Of a stretch of DNA of 64,000 nucleotides, positions 8,651-17,298 are shown in pieces. The notes below the pieces were generated by a model, which saw only the letters and a program-made list of their open reading frames with translations, was not told the origin of the DNA and did no database searches. The first letter of the stretch is position 1, and every line of letters begins with the position of its first letter. This DNA comes from Actinomycetota bacterium (GTDB lineage: Bacteria > Actinomycetota > Geothermincolia > Geothermincolales > RBG-13-55-18), in assembly GCA_014360655.1 (NCBI GenBank), contig JACIXC010000006.1, forward strand, positions 1 to 64,000, given 5' to 3'. Made by a program: the position numbers and the translations under genes.

Positions 8651-8709
8651 GCGCGCAAAGAGCCGGGCCAGCGCGGCCGGAACGCGCCCCGGTCACGCGG
8701 AAAGAGAGG

Positions 8710-8730
8710 AGGGCCGCCTCGCGCGGCCCT
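8710..8730. terminator. GC-rich hairpin between convergent genes
   Basis: AGGGCCGC and GCGGCCCT form a perfect 8-bp stem around a 5-base loop, with extra GAG/CTC pairing outside a bulge. It sits between the convergent ends at 8650 and 8814 and could serve both strands. A U-tract is lacking, so it is only a probable terminator. Confidence 0.5.
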
Positions 8731-8813
8731 CTCATCGTCAAGTCCGTGAGGTGTTCGGACTCCGGTAGCGGGTAACCGGGAAGGAGATCCCCCGGCTCCT
8801 CCGCGTCTCGTTC

Positions 8814-9929
8814 TCAGTGGTCCCTCTCGTCTCCCACCAGCGGGATGAAGCGGTCCTTGAGCTTCTCCACCACCGCCGGCATGGTGGTGTACTCCATCTC
8901 GTCCAGGGGCAGGCGGTGCGGCTCGAAGGGACCGTGGCGGCGCAGGTAATCGGCGATGTCCAGGGCCTGGCGCCGCGCGTTGTCGTAGCTGGGGTCGGCG
9001 AACATGTCCCGCGGGCCCACCAGCCTGCCGTCCTTGAGCTGGAAGCCCAGGGCCACCACCCGCGGAGGCCCGTCGAAACGCGTGGGGGTGTCCCACTGCG
9101 AGCCCACCGGCATGAAGGGACCGTGGTGGCTGCCGCGCATCCAGCCGGCGACCGTGTAGGGGAAGGCGAAGGGCTCCAGCACCTCGCCCACCGCGGGGAG
9201 CCCGCTCTGGCAACGCACCGCCATAACCGGGTCGTCCTTGCCCACGTAGCGCCCCGCCATGAGGAAGAGGCGCTGCGTGGAGGTGACCGCGACCGGCTCG
9301 TCGTCGCCCTTGCGGAAGACGTGCTTTATCACGTAGCGCGAGGGTGCGCCGATGAAAACGAGCATGTCGTAGAGTTCCTCGGGACAGCTGAAGACGATCT
9401 TCTTCTCCTCGATGAGGTCGTGCACCTCGAAGCGGAATCCGTCGTGCATGGAAGGGTCGATGACCAGCCCGGCGGTGTTGAAGGGGTCGGCGAACATCTT
9501 GTAGAGGGGGAAGTTCCAGGAGCCGGGCTCCGTCTTGTCCGCCAGGAAGCAGATGACCGGCTCCGACTTGCGCTCCTCGAACTCCATCTCCGCAAAACCG
9601 GGGCCCATGCCGCGCAGGTTGCCCGAGAAGGCGTCGGTGAGAAGGTCCTGGCCCGCGCCGTACTGGCCCAGCTCCTTGGCGATCTCGGTGATGGCCTCGA
9701 AGGTGTTCCAGGCGAAGCGGTGGATCTCCTCGTTGTCGGGCCCCTTGTCGTGGGTCATGATGAGGGCTATGTCGTCGCCGCACTTGGCCTGGCAGTAGTC
9801 GATGAGCAGCCCCTTCTCCTTGGCCTCCGCCAGTGCTTCCCTCGCCTTGCTGAGCATGGCCGGATGGACGTCGGAGTGACCGACGTATCCTCCCACGTCC
9901 GCCTTGATTATGCTCAAAGTCACCTTCAT
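8814..9929 (-). CDS. fbp: Fructose-1,6-bisphosphate aldolase/phosphatase (bifunctional)
   Basis: The type V FBPase makes fructose-6-phosphate directly from triose phosphates and drives gluconeogenesis one way. It is found in most archaea and deep-branching, often thermophilic, bacteria. The 371-residue length fits. Near the N-terminus are the Mg2+ ligands in KADVGGYVGHSDVHP. The Schiff-base region GRYVGKDDPV holds the Tyr and Lys of the aldolase site, and the second catalytic Tyr is in the MEYTT segment near the C-terminus. AAGAAGGAGGT lies 6 bases before the ATG. It is monocistronic, and no class I or II aldolase is seen in the window. Its presence hints at an autotrophic or gluconeogenic anaerobic lifestyle. 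Confidence 0.95.
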   Translation of the reverse strand: MKVTLSIIKADVGGYVGHSDVHPAMLSKAREALAEAKEKGLLIDYCQAKCGDDIALIMTHDKGPDNEEIHRFAWNTFEAITEIAKELGQYGAGQDLLTDAFSGNLRGMGPGFAEMEFEERKSEPVICFLADKTEPGSWNFPLYKMFADPFNTAGLVIDPSMHDGFRFEVHDLIEEKKIVFSCPEELYDMLVFIGAPSRYVIKHVFRKGDDEPVAVTSTQRLFLMAGRYVGKDDPVMAVRCQSGLPAVGEVLEPFAFPYTVAGWMRGSHHGPFMPVGSQWDTPTRFDGPPRVVALGFQLKDGRLVGPRDMFADPSYDNARRQALDIADYLRRHGPFEPHRLPLDEMEYTTMPAVVEKLKDRFIPLVGDERDH

Positions 9930-10280
9930 GCCGATACCTCCTTCTTAACTCCTGTAACCATCTTCTTGTCTCCCCTTATCTCTCTCGCCTCTCTTCTCGG
10001 ATCTCCGACCACGCGGACGCGGAGAGCTGTTCCGCGGAAGTCCCTCCGCCCGCCGGCTTCCCTTGTCGATATTACAGGCCGGCTTCCCGTCCGCGCAACC
10101 GCATGCGGACACACGTCAACTGGCGGCCGACAAACATTATCAGTAATATCGTTGTCGGTGACAACAACCGGCGACACCGCCGGCGGACGTGCAGCATCGG
10201 CGCCCGGGACCGGCGCGGTGTCCTCGGTTACCGCCACCCACCCATCTACTATTAATACCCTGCCAGGGGGGAGGTGAAAC
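9930..10280. promoter_or_regulatory. Divergent intergenic region with GTTGTC-GGT-GACAAC palindrome
   Basis: This 351-base gap separates the divergent FBP aldolase/phosphatase and P-type ATPase genes and holds no gene. A perfect 6-3-6 inverted repeat lies at 10151-10165, within an AT-richer patch (ACATTATCAGTAATATC) that stands out. TATTAAT at 10250-10256 could be a -10 for the ATPase. The palindrome may be an operator; no regulator gene is adjacent. Confidence 0.35.
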
Positions 10281-12986
10281 TTGCAGGTCGAGCGGGGCAG
10301 CGTGCGATGGCACCGGCTGGATGCGGCCGAGGCGGCAGAGCTCCTGGGCAGCGATCCCGTGCGGGGTATCGGCGAGGCAGAGGCGGAAGCGAGGTTGCGC
10401 CGGTACGGTCACAACAGGTTCCGCGAGGAGAGGCCCGCCCGTCCCCTCGTCCTGCTGCTGAGGCAGTTCCAGGACTTCATGATCTACGTCCTCATCGCGG
10501 CCGCGGCCGTCTCCGGGTTCCTCCTGGGGGAGCTGCTCGATGCCGCGGTGATCATGTTCATAGTGGCGGCCAACGCCGTGCTGGGTTTCGTGCAGGAGTA
10601 CCGGGCGGAGAAGGCCCTGGAGAGCCTGCGGCGGCTGAGCGCCCCCACCGCCAGGGTGGTCCGCGGTGGGAGGGAGAGGGTGATACCGGCACGCGACCTC
10701 GTGCCCGGGGACCTCGTTCTCCTGGAGGCCGGCGACCGCGTGGCGGCGGACGCGCGGGTCCTGGAAGCCCACGGCCTGCAGGTCGACGAGGCGTCCCTGA
10801 CGGGGGAATCCACGGGCATGGACAAGAACGCCGCGGCGCTTCCCGGCGAGGATATACCGATCGGGGACCGCAATAACATGGTCTTCGCGGGTACCCATGT
10901 CGTGCACGGACGGGGATCCGCCCTGGTGGTGGAGACGGGAAGGTACAGCGAGCTGGGGCGCATAGCGGAGATGATAGGCGAGGCGGAGGAGGAGATGACG
11001 CCGCTGCAGCGCGAGCTGGCCAGGACGGGGAAGAGGATCGCACTCCTCTGCCTGGCCACCTGCGCCGTGATCTTCCTCCTCAACCTGTGGCGCGGGCACG
11101 AGTGGTCGGAGGTGTTTCTCTTCTCGGTGAGCCTCGCGGTGGCCGCCATACCCGAGGGCCTGCCCGCCATCGTCACCGTGGCCATGGCCCTTGGCGTGCG
11201 GCGCATGGCGGAGAGGAACGCGCTGCTGCGGAGGCTTCCCGCCGTGGAAACGCTGGGCTGCGCCGACGTCATCTGCACGGACAAGACGGGGACCCTCACC
11301 CTCAACCGGATGGAGGTGCGGGAGATCCGTCCCCCGTACGGCCGCGCGGTGGAGATAGGAGACCTCCGCGAGGGCGATGAAGCCCTGCGAGCGGCCGCCT
11401 GGCCCGTACTGGCCACGGCCGTTCTCTGCAACGACGCCCGCGAGCAGGAGGGGGAGTTCATGGGGGAGGCCACCGAGGCCGGCCTGCTGCGCGCCGCCCG
11501 CGATCTCGCCTTCCCGCGGGAAGAGGTCGCACGCCTGCTGCCCCGCCGGGAGGAGATCCCCTTCGAAAGCGAGCGCAAGATGATGAGCACCGTTCACGCC
11601 GTGGAGGAACCCGGCGAAGCCGCCCTCTTCTTCCCCCCTCCCGTCCCGCCCTACATCCTCCTCGCCAAGGGGGCGCCCGAAGCCATCCTGCGCCGCTGCA
11701 GCAGGGTACTGACGCCAGGGGGTATCCATGACCTTTCCGGGGAGCAGCGCGCGCGCTTCATGGAGGAGGCGGAGGCCATGGCACGGCGTTCCCTGCGCAC
11801 CCTGGCTTTCGCCTGCCGGCCCCTGCCGGACATGCAGGGAGAGCAGCCTCCGGGCGAGCTGGAAAGCGACCTCGTTTACCTGGGGATGGTGGGGATGATG
11901 GACCCGCCGCGGCCCGAGGTGCGGGAGGCGCTGGAGAAATGCCGCCGCGCGCACATACAGGTGGTGATGATAACGGGCGACCATCCCGCCACCGCCCGGG
12001 CCATCGCGGAGGAGCTGGGCATCCTGTCGCCCGGCAAGGAGCTGGTGAGCGGGGAGGAACTGGCGCGCATGAGCGACGGGGAGCTGGCGGATAGGGTGGA
12101 GAGGATCGCGGTCTACGCCCGCGTTTCCCCGGCGGACAAGGTTAAGATAGTGCGCGCCTGGAAGGCGAAGGGCAGGACGGTGGCCATGACCGGAGACGGG
12201 GTGAACGACGCCCCGGCCCTGAAGAACGCGGACATAGGCGTGGCCATGGGCATCACCGGTACCGACGTGAGCAAGGAGGCTTCGGACATGGTGCTCGCCG
12301 ACGACAACTTCGCCACCGTCGTGGGAGCGGTGGAGCAGGGGAGGATCATCTACGACAACCTGAAGAAGTTCATATATTTCCTCCTCTCCTGCAACATGAG
12401 CGAGGTGGTCGCCATGTTCCTGGGCATGCTGGTCACATCGGTATCCCCCCTGCGCGCGGTACAGGTACTGTGGATGAACCTGGTGACCGACGGCCTGCCC
12501 GCCATGGCCCTGGGAGTGGACACCCCCGCACCCGACGTCATGAGCCGCCCTCCGCGCGATCCCGCACAGGGGATCCTTACCTGGCGGAAACAGGTGCACG
12601 TGATCATGCAGGGAGCCGTCCTCGCCTCCGGGGCGCTTGCCGCCTTCTTCGTCTCCCGTTACGTGCTCTTCCCGACACGCCTGGACGTGACGCAGACGGT
12701 CGTCTTCACCACCCTGGTATTCTCCCAGTTGCTGCACGCCTTCAACGCGCGGTCGGAGACACTTACCTTCGGCGAGATGTCCCATACAGACAACAAGGCC
12801 CTCATCGCCGCGCTTCTCGTCTCCGCAGCCATGCAGCTCCTGGTGGTGCTCTCTCCCCCCTTCATGCGCCTTTTCGGGACGGCACGCATGAACGGAGCGG
12901 CATGGGGCCTGGCCGTCGCGTGTTCCTTGCTGCCGGTGGTCCTCGCCGACCGCCTCAAGCTGCTGCTGCGCCGCCGCTTCGACTGA
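10281..12986 (+). CDS. P-type Ca2+-transporting ATPase (P2A class)
   Basis: A cation pump of 901 residues, full length for P2A. Order: cytosolic N-terminal cation-ATPase domain (1-70), TM1-2, actuator loop with LTGES, TM3-4 with PEGLPA, phosphorylation site DKTGTLT, nucleotide-binding domain, hinge GDGVNDAPAL, then six C-terminal helices. TM5 NMSEVV and TM6 NLVTDGLPA match the Ca2+ ligands of SERCA-type pumps (Asn/Glu and Asn/Thr/Asp), so both Ca2+ sites appear present. This supports Ca2+ export over Na+, H+ or heavy metals. The TTG start follows GGGGGGAGGTG by 5 bases. It is monocistronic. Confidence 0.93.
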   Translation: MQVERGSVRWHRLDAAEAAELLGSDPVRGIGEAEAEARLRRYGHNRFREERPARPLVLLLRQFQDFMIYVLIAAAAVSGFLLGELLDAAVIMFIVAANAVLGFVQEYRAEKALESLRRLSAPTARVVRGGRERVIPARDLVPGDLVLLEAGDRVAADARVLEAHGLQVDEASLTGESTGMDKNAAALPGEDIPIGDRNNMVFAGTHVVHGRGSALVVETGRYSELGRIAEMIGEAEEEMTPLQRELARTGKRIALLCLATCAVIFLLNLWRGHEWSEVFLFSVSLAVAAIPEGLPAIVTVAMALGVRRMAERNALLRRLPAVETLGCADVICTDKTGTLTLNRMEVREIRPPYGRAVEIGDLREGDEALRAAAWPVLATAVLCNDAREQEGEFMGEATEAGLLRAARDLAFPREEVARLLPRREEIPFESERKMMSTVHAVEEPGEAALFFPPPVPPYILLAKGAPEAILRRCSRVLTPGGIHDLSGEQRARFMEEAEAMARRSLRTLAFACRPLPDMQGEQPPGELESDLVYLGMVGMMDPPRPEVREALEKCRRAHIQVVMITGDHPATARAIAEELGILSPGKELVSGEELARMSDGELADRVERIAVYARVSPADKVKIVRAWKAKGRTVAMTGDGVNDAPALKNADIGVAMGITGTDVSKEASDMVLADDNFATVVGAVEQGRIIYDNLKKFIYFLLSCNMSEVVAMFLGMLVTSVSPLRAVQVLWMNLVTDGLPAMALGVDTPAPDVMSRPPRDPAQGILTWRKQVHVIMQGAVLASGALAAFFVSRYVLFPTRLDVTQTVVFTTLVFSQLLHAFNARSETLTFGEMSHTDNKALIAALLVSAAMQLLVVLSPPFMRLFGTARMNGAAWGLAVACSLLPVVLADRLKLLLRRRFD

Positions 12987-13003
12987 CGCGCTTTTTGCCA
13001 CGG

Positions 13004-13020
13004 GCCGGGGGCGACCCCCG
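13004..13020. terminator. CCGGGGG-CCCCCGG hairpin between convergent genes
   Basis: A perfect 7-bp stem with a 3-base loop lies 18 bases after the ATPase stop and faces the end of the minus-strand gene at 13200. The T-run lies upstream of the stem (plus strand), so intrinsic termination is uncertain. Confidence 0.35.
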
Positions 13021-13199
13021 GGGACGGGGGCTCCCGCTGCGATAAGAGCGACAGACCTTGGCGATGAACGGAGATCCGGTGACAAACGCGGTCTGCACTG
13101 AAAACATCCCCGCAGATAAGGGGGCCCGGTTTCATCTTCCCGCGGCGCGTCGTGCGCGTGGAGCCGGTTCCCGCTCCCGGGGCATGTCCGTAGGGCGCC

Positions 13200-14879
13200 C
13201 TATGTCTGGGCGGGCTGCAGGGCTTCCTCGGTGAAGGTGCAGTTGGGGTCCCAGAGTAGCCACTCCTTGATCCCCAGCTCGTAACAGGCGCGTATCTGCG
13301 CCTGCACCTCGTTCACGCCGTAGTTGATGCGCAGTGAGAAATCCTGCAGCCACGGGCGCAGCTTGCAGGCGGTGCCCTCCAGCTTTTTCTGGAAGTCGAC
13401 CAGGCTCAGGTAAACGGTGTCATGCGGGTTGGCCTCGGGGTTGCCGATCTTGTACTCCCCCGGGTTGTAATGTGACGGGTAGACCATGGGGCAGAGGTAA
13501 TCCAGTTGCCGGGCCATGGCGGTGATATCCTGCCCGATGCCCATGGAGCCCTGGTCGGAGGCGGTGAGGCCGAAGACGTCCGCGGAAAGGACCACGCCCA
13601 TGGGCTTCAGGCCCTCGCGCATGTATCCCAGGAAAGCGACGATGGTTTCCTCCATGGGCCTGCCGTCATTGGCCGGGTAGACGCAGGTCGTGGTGTTGCC
13701 GTCGGAGGGAAAACGCACGTAGTCCAGCTGTATTTCCTTGAACCCCTTGCGCGCCGCCTCCTGCGCCAGGCCCAGCAGGTAATCCCACACTTCCCGGTTA
13801 TAGGGATCCAGCCACTGCCCGTTGCCCCACAGCCCGCCCCCCGCAGAGTGCACCGCCAGGTCCGGACGCTTGGAGGCCACGATGGGGTCCTTGAAGCAGA
13901 CTATGCGCGCGATGGGGTAGATGTCGTTGTACCAGCACTTGTCCATCACCCTCTCGATATCCACGCCGCCCCTGGTCAGCGGGCTTCCCACCTCCAACCC
14001 CAGGGGGACCTGGCTGGGATAGGCCACCCTGCCGCTCTCGTCCTTGACGTCTATCTGCATGCCGTTCAGCTCGCTTTTCTTCACCAGCTCGACCATCTTC
14101 TTGAAGAAGGGACGGTCGGCCGCGACCCAGATGGAGACGTGTATGCCCTTGATCTCGGGGGGCGGCGAGGTCTCCACCAGTAGCTCGCGGCGGTTGCCGG
14201 CGCCGTCCACGGCCACCAGGGTCACCGAGGAGCGCTCGAAGCGGTCCACCTCGAGGTGGAAGGCACCGTCGGGGCCGACCTTCACCCTGTGCCCGTCCAG
14301 GAGGAGTTCCTGCGCGCCCTCGACCTTCCCGTGCAGGACGGTCTTCCCGTCCTCCCTCAGCTCCCACTCGTCCACCTGCAGCACGGGAGGGGTGTTATCC
14401 ACGCTGAAGCGGGAGGAGGCCTCCGACTTCCCTTTCACCTGCACCTCGAGCGAGTGCTCTCCGTCCGGCAGGGGGACCTCGAGGTGCAGCAGGCTGCCCT
14501 CCATGACCGCCTGCCCCGTCACATCCTGCCCGTCCAGCAGTACCGTGAGCTGCTCGAGGCCGACGCCTCCGCGCAGGGAAACTTCCATGCGCACGGGGGA
14601 GCCGCTCACGCAGGAGCCCTCCGCCGGCCACAATCCCTTCACGGGGGGCGAGTTCAGGAGCAGGGCGAGTAGGACGACGAGGAAGACGACCGTACCCATG
14701 CCCAGGAGGGCCCACACGGCTCGGGGCGTGAGCTTGAGCCTGCGCCGCCGCATGCGTGGCTGGGCGGAGCGGCCGCCCCCGCCAACACGTGCGCCGGTTA
14801 TCTTGGCGCGTGGGACCAGCCGCGAGCGCAGGCGCCTGCGGGTGAAGATCCTGCTGCCGCCTCTCGGATAATGCGCCAT
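13200..14879 (-). CDS. DUF4015 putative glycoside hydrolase, membrane-anchored
   Basis: A protein of 559 residues. A basic cytosolic tail (1-53) is followed by one transmembrane helix (54-76), two Ig-like segments carrying a 'DGQDVTGQAV'/'DGHRVKV' repeat (about 85-240), and a TIM-barrel-like DUF4015 domain (about 245-559). Signature pieces are KGIHVSIW, NGMQIDVKDESG, YPIARIVCFKD, IQLDYVRFPSDG, VLSADVFG and LCPMVYPSHY. The acidic residues in those strands are the likely catalytic set. The family is assigned to glycosyl hydrolases by fold only. The ATG at 14879 (AAGGGGA upstream) is preferred to the GTG at 14897. It follows the deacetylase gene by 33 bases, probably as an operon acting on wall polysaccharide. 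Confidence 0.88.
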   Translation of the reverse strand: MAHYPRGGSRIFTRRRLRSRLVPRAKITGARVGGGGRSAQPRMRRRRLKLTPRAVWALLGMGTVVFLVVLLALLLNSPPVKGLWPAEGSCVSGSPVRMEVSLRGGVGLEQLTVLLDGQDVTGQAVMEGSLLHLEVPLPDGEHSLEVQVKGKSEASSRFSVDNTPPVLQVDEWELREDGKTVLHGKVEGAQELLLDGHRVKVGPDGAFHLEVDRFERSSVTLVAVDGAGNRRELLVETSPPPEIKGIHVSIWVAADRPFFKKMVELVKKSELNGMQIDVKDESGRVAYPSQVPLGLEVGSPLTRGGVDIERVMDKCWYNDIYPIARIVCFKDPIVASKRPDLAVHSAGGGLWGNGQWLDPYNREVWDYLLGLAQEAARKGFKEIQLDYVRFPSDGNTTTCVYPANDGRPMEETIVAFLGYMREGLKPMGVVLSADVFGLTASDQGSMGIGQDITAMARQLDYLCPMVYPSHYNPGEYKIGNPEANPHDTVYLSLVDFQKKLEGTACKLRPWLQDFSLRINYGVNEVQAQIRACYELGIKEWLLWDPNCTFTEEALQPAQT

Positions 14880-14912
14880 TCGCGTCCCCTTAAACACCCC
14901 GGTGTCTTCGGG

Positions 14913-16058
14913 TCAATAGGTCCTCAGGCGCTTGTTCCCCAGCTTCTCCTTATCCACGCGTTCCTCCATGTGCTTGGGGATGGTGACCGTTGTGGGGTCG
15001 CCGTCGCTCACGTAGCGCCTTTCCGGGTTCTCCATGAAATACTGGACCCACGCGTAGAGTCCGCAATCTCCCGTATCCAGCGAGGGGTCGAGGGCCTGGA
15101 TGCGGGGAAGGCGCAGCGGATCGAAGGAGCGGTCACAGGGGGCGGGGGCCGGATTCGCGCCCACCAGCAGGGAGGCCAGGAAGTCGATCTTCACGCCCTC
15201 GTAATCCCCGTACCTGAGGACGTTGTAGTCCTTGGGCTCCGAGCCGTTGGGGAGGGCGATGCTCGTCTGCTGGTATGCCGGCAGGTACCGCTGCACCATG
15301 GCGATGTTTCCGGAGAGCTCCTTCAGTATGGTTTCGGTCGAGGCTTCACCCAGGGAAACGTGGTTCATGGTATGGTTGCCGATGTCGTATCCGTGCTCCA
15401 CGAGATAGGCTAACTTCGTCTCAGCGTACTCCTCCTGCCCGAAGAGCACCGGCAGCACGTAGAAGGTGGCGGTCATGTTGAAGTCGGGATGTTCCCTGGA
15501 AAACTCTTCCATGACTCCCACGGCGCAGCGGGGGTCGATCACCAGCTCTCCGTTCTCCTCTATGTAACGGAACTGGCTGGGATCGGAATCGTCGAAGGTT
15601 ATCACCAGGGGGGTGTATCCCGCCGGAACGGAGATGTTGTTGGTGACCAGGTCCTTGAGGCTGATGCAGCGGTACCCCTGTTCGTAGAGGTACGCGAGGT
15701 CGGAGCGGAAGTTTTCCGGTGTGCGCGACCACCTTCCCTCCTCGGCGATGCGGTGGTATTCGAGTATCATCACCGCCCCCAGCTCGTTGACCTTCAGGCG
15801 GTGAAGCTCGCTCTCCATGAGGCCCACGGTGCCGGCGAGCTTCTCCTGGAAATCCCCGCCTCCCCCCGAGGAGGCCAGGGCCGCGACCAGGATGACGACC
15901 AGGACGGACAGCCCCAGGGATCCCACGAGGATGTAGAAACGCCGGGTGAACTTGAGGCGCTTGCGCGTGCGCCTGCTGCGCGATCTCGCGGGCGAAACGC
16001 GCCTCCGTGCATTGCGAGATGCGCTGTCAACCCGCGTCCCGCCTCTCTCCTCCGACAT
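14913..16058 (-). CDS. Polysaccharide deacetylase-family protein, membrane-anchored
   Basis: A protein of 381 residues with a very basic N-terminal tail (1-40), one transmembrane helix (41-63) and an extracellular NodB-type domain. Visible motifs: ILEYHR opening strand, ITFDDSD (catalytic-base and metal Asp), and GNHTMNH (the two metal His). The family removes N-acetyl groups from peptidoglycan or other glycans. The start at 16058 has GGGAGGAAAC directly upstream and is better than the in-frame ATG at 16103. The tail resembles that of the next gene (DUF4015), and the two lie 33 bases apart, so they are likely co-expressed envelope enzymes. Confidence 0.9.
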   Translation of the reverse strand: MSEERGGTRVDSASRNARRRVSPARSRSRRTRKRLKFTRRFYILVGSLGLSVLVVILVAALASSGGGGDFQEKLAGTVGLMESELHRLKVNELGAVMILEYHRIAEEGRWSRTPENFRSDLAYLYEQGYRCISLKDLVTNNISVPAGYTPLVITFDDSDPSQFRYIEENGELVIDPRCAVGVMEEFSREHPDFNMTATFYVLPVLFGQEEYAETKLAYLVEHGYDIGNHTMNHVSLGEASTETILKELSGNIAMVQRYLPAYQQTSIALPNGSEPKDYNVLRYGDYEGVKIDFLASLLVGANPAPAPCDRSFDPLRLPRIQALDPSLDTGDCGLYAWVQYFMENPERRYVSDGDPTTVTIPKHMEERVDKEKLGNKRLRTY

Positions 16059-16207
16059 GTTTCCTCCCAGGCCGCCGGATCGTTTGGCCTGCATTTCCTG
16101 CAAGAGATTTCTTGCAAGAGTTTACCATCCAGCTCCGCTGAGCACCAATGATATGTGCCGGTTGTGACATGGACGTCGTTCCCGGGCCGCGTGTTCCAAC
16201 GGGATAC

Positions 16208-16441
16208 CTACGGGATATCCACAACCAGCCGCGTGTCCGTGGCCTGAATGCCCTCCACCCCGTGCAGGCCGCTGATGACCACCTCCGATATGCCGCGGGC
16301 GTCGTCGGAGTCGAGCACGGCGATGATGTCGTCGGGCCCTGTGATGCAGTGCACCTCGCTCACCGCCTTCATGCCGGACAACCTGTCGAGCACCTCCCGC
16401 AACCTTCCCGGCTCCACCTTGATGAGGACGAAGGCCTTCAT
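16208..16441 (-). CDS. Stand-alone Lrp/AsnC ligand-binding (RAM) domain protein
   Basis: A protein of 77 residues made only of the alpha-beta RAM/AsnC C-terminal domain, without the helix-turn-helix. The typical opening is MKAFVLIKVEPG, with the middle segment HCITGPDDIIAVLD and the end 'TRLVVDIP'. Such single-domain proteins form dimers or decamers and bind amino acids, and may modulate full-length Lrp proteins or enzymes. GGAGGTGAGAGC lies just before the ATG. No partner gene is adjacent. Confidence 0.9.
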   Translation of the reverse strand: MKAFVLIKVEPGRLREVLDRLSGMKAVSEVHCITGPDDIIAVLDSDDARGISEVVISGLHGVEGIQATDTRLVVDIP

Positions 16442-16788
16442 GCTCTCACCTCCTGTCTGTCATGGGGTCGCGCCGCGAAAAGGTGTCCCTGTGCCGTGAA
16501 AGGTATCCCGTTATTATATTAGCTCAACGCGGGACATGCTTATACCGGAGCATGCTTGCAGAGGACGGGCTCACACCGGATGTCACCTGTTTGCGGTGCC
16601 CCGCCCCCGGGCACCGCTGCTCACGGGGCGGTTGCCGGCCCCCTGGCTTGGCCGGTTGAGCTGGTGCCGCCGCGGACGGGCGCCGCTTCGGCGTGGAGCG
16701 GCACCGCCTACGCCCTGGAGGACGCCCCCCATGGTATATAATCCCCTTAGGCCGGGCTTTCGTGGAGGAACCCGGCAAAAGTGGACGC
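16442..16788. other. Intergenic region upstream of tRNA-Ala
   Basis: No gene is seen in these 347 bases. A TATAAT on the minus strand around 16513-16518 (TTATTATATTAG on the plus strand) may serve the RAM-domain gene. The rest is GC-rich and ends with the tRNA promoter. Confidence 0.5.
16737..16742 (+). promoter_or_regulatory. -10 box of tRNA-Ala promoter
   Basis: GGTATATAATCCCC places a TATAAT 46 bases upstream of the tRNA 5' end. No clear -35 element is seen. Confidence 0.5.
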
Positions 16789-16863
16789 GGGGATGTAGCT
16801 CAGTGGGAGAGCGCCTGCCTTGCAAGCAGGAGGTCGGCGGTTCGAATCCGCTCATCTCCACCA
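16789..16863 (+). tRNA. tRNA-Ala (anticodon TGC), CCA encoded
   Basis: The full cloverleaf can be drawn. Acceptor GGGGATG pairs with CATCTCC (one G-T pair). The D arm is GCTCAGTGGGAGAGC. Anticodon stem CCTGC/GCAGG surrounds loop CTTGCAA with TGC at 16821-16823. The T arm is CGGCGGTTCGAATCCGCT. Discriminator A and an encoded CCA (16861-16863) follow. Confidence 0.97.
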
Positions 16864-16872
16864 GGTGGATGA

Positions 16873-16912
16873 CCTGGCCGGGAGGCCTCCCCCTTCCGGC
16901 CAGGTTTCTCTT
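16873..16912 (+). terminator. Terminator after tRNA-Ala
   Basis: CCTGGCCGG (16873-16881) and CCGGCCAGG (16896-16904) make a perfect 9-bp stem with a 14-base loop, followed by TTTCTCTT, 10 bases after the tRNA CCA. Confidence 0.8.
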
Positions 16913-17298
16913 GGCGAGGTTGGGTCCAAAAAGGGGTTATATATTTTTTGGCCTTCTTTTTGGCCTTCCAAAGACAATTTTGAGACCCCCAAAGGCCGCC
17001 GATGACGCCTTTCATACATCCCCTGCCTGCCCCTTCCCCGCCTGCCTCGCAACAGTCGAAGATCAAAGGCGTGACCCCGCCCGGGCCTGCTTCCTCGTGA
17101 TACCGGCCGAATGCCCTTCGCTGCCCCGGAAAGCCGCCCGGTGACCGGCAGTCGGAGCGCCGCGTGCCCGACCGGCGAACATGCCGTTGAGCCTGCGATT
17201 GGAATAAGCCGGTTCGAACAGGTATGTTATAATCACCCAGAATCACTCGCGGTAGTATTGCGATTTCATGCCGTTTTGACGTGGGAGAGGATGGCTGG
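16913..17298. other. AT-rich noncoding stretch after tRNA-Ala
   Basis: There is no gene in about 385 bases. CCAAAAA (16926-16932) and TTTTTGG (16945-16951) form an inverted repeat, and TTTTTGGCCTTC occurs twice in tandem (about 16945-16969). Composition is far more AT-rich than the surroundings. No integrase or attachment-site duplicate of the tRNA 3' end is found in the window. Confidence 0.5.
17228..17233 (+). promoter_or_regulatory. Putative -10 box for the epimerase operon
   Basis: GTATGTTATAATCACC gives a TATAAT about 66 bases before the ATG at 17299. A -35 element at 17 bases is poor. Confidence 0.4.

Noticed and set aside
10140-13085. 981-codon minus-strand open frame opposite the P-type ATPase
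   Set aside because: A shadow of the ATPase caused by GC-rich third positions. The composition is His/Gly/Arg-biased and no motif is present.
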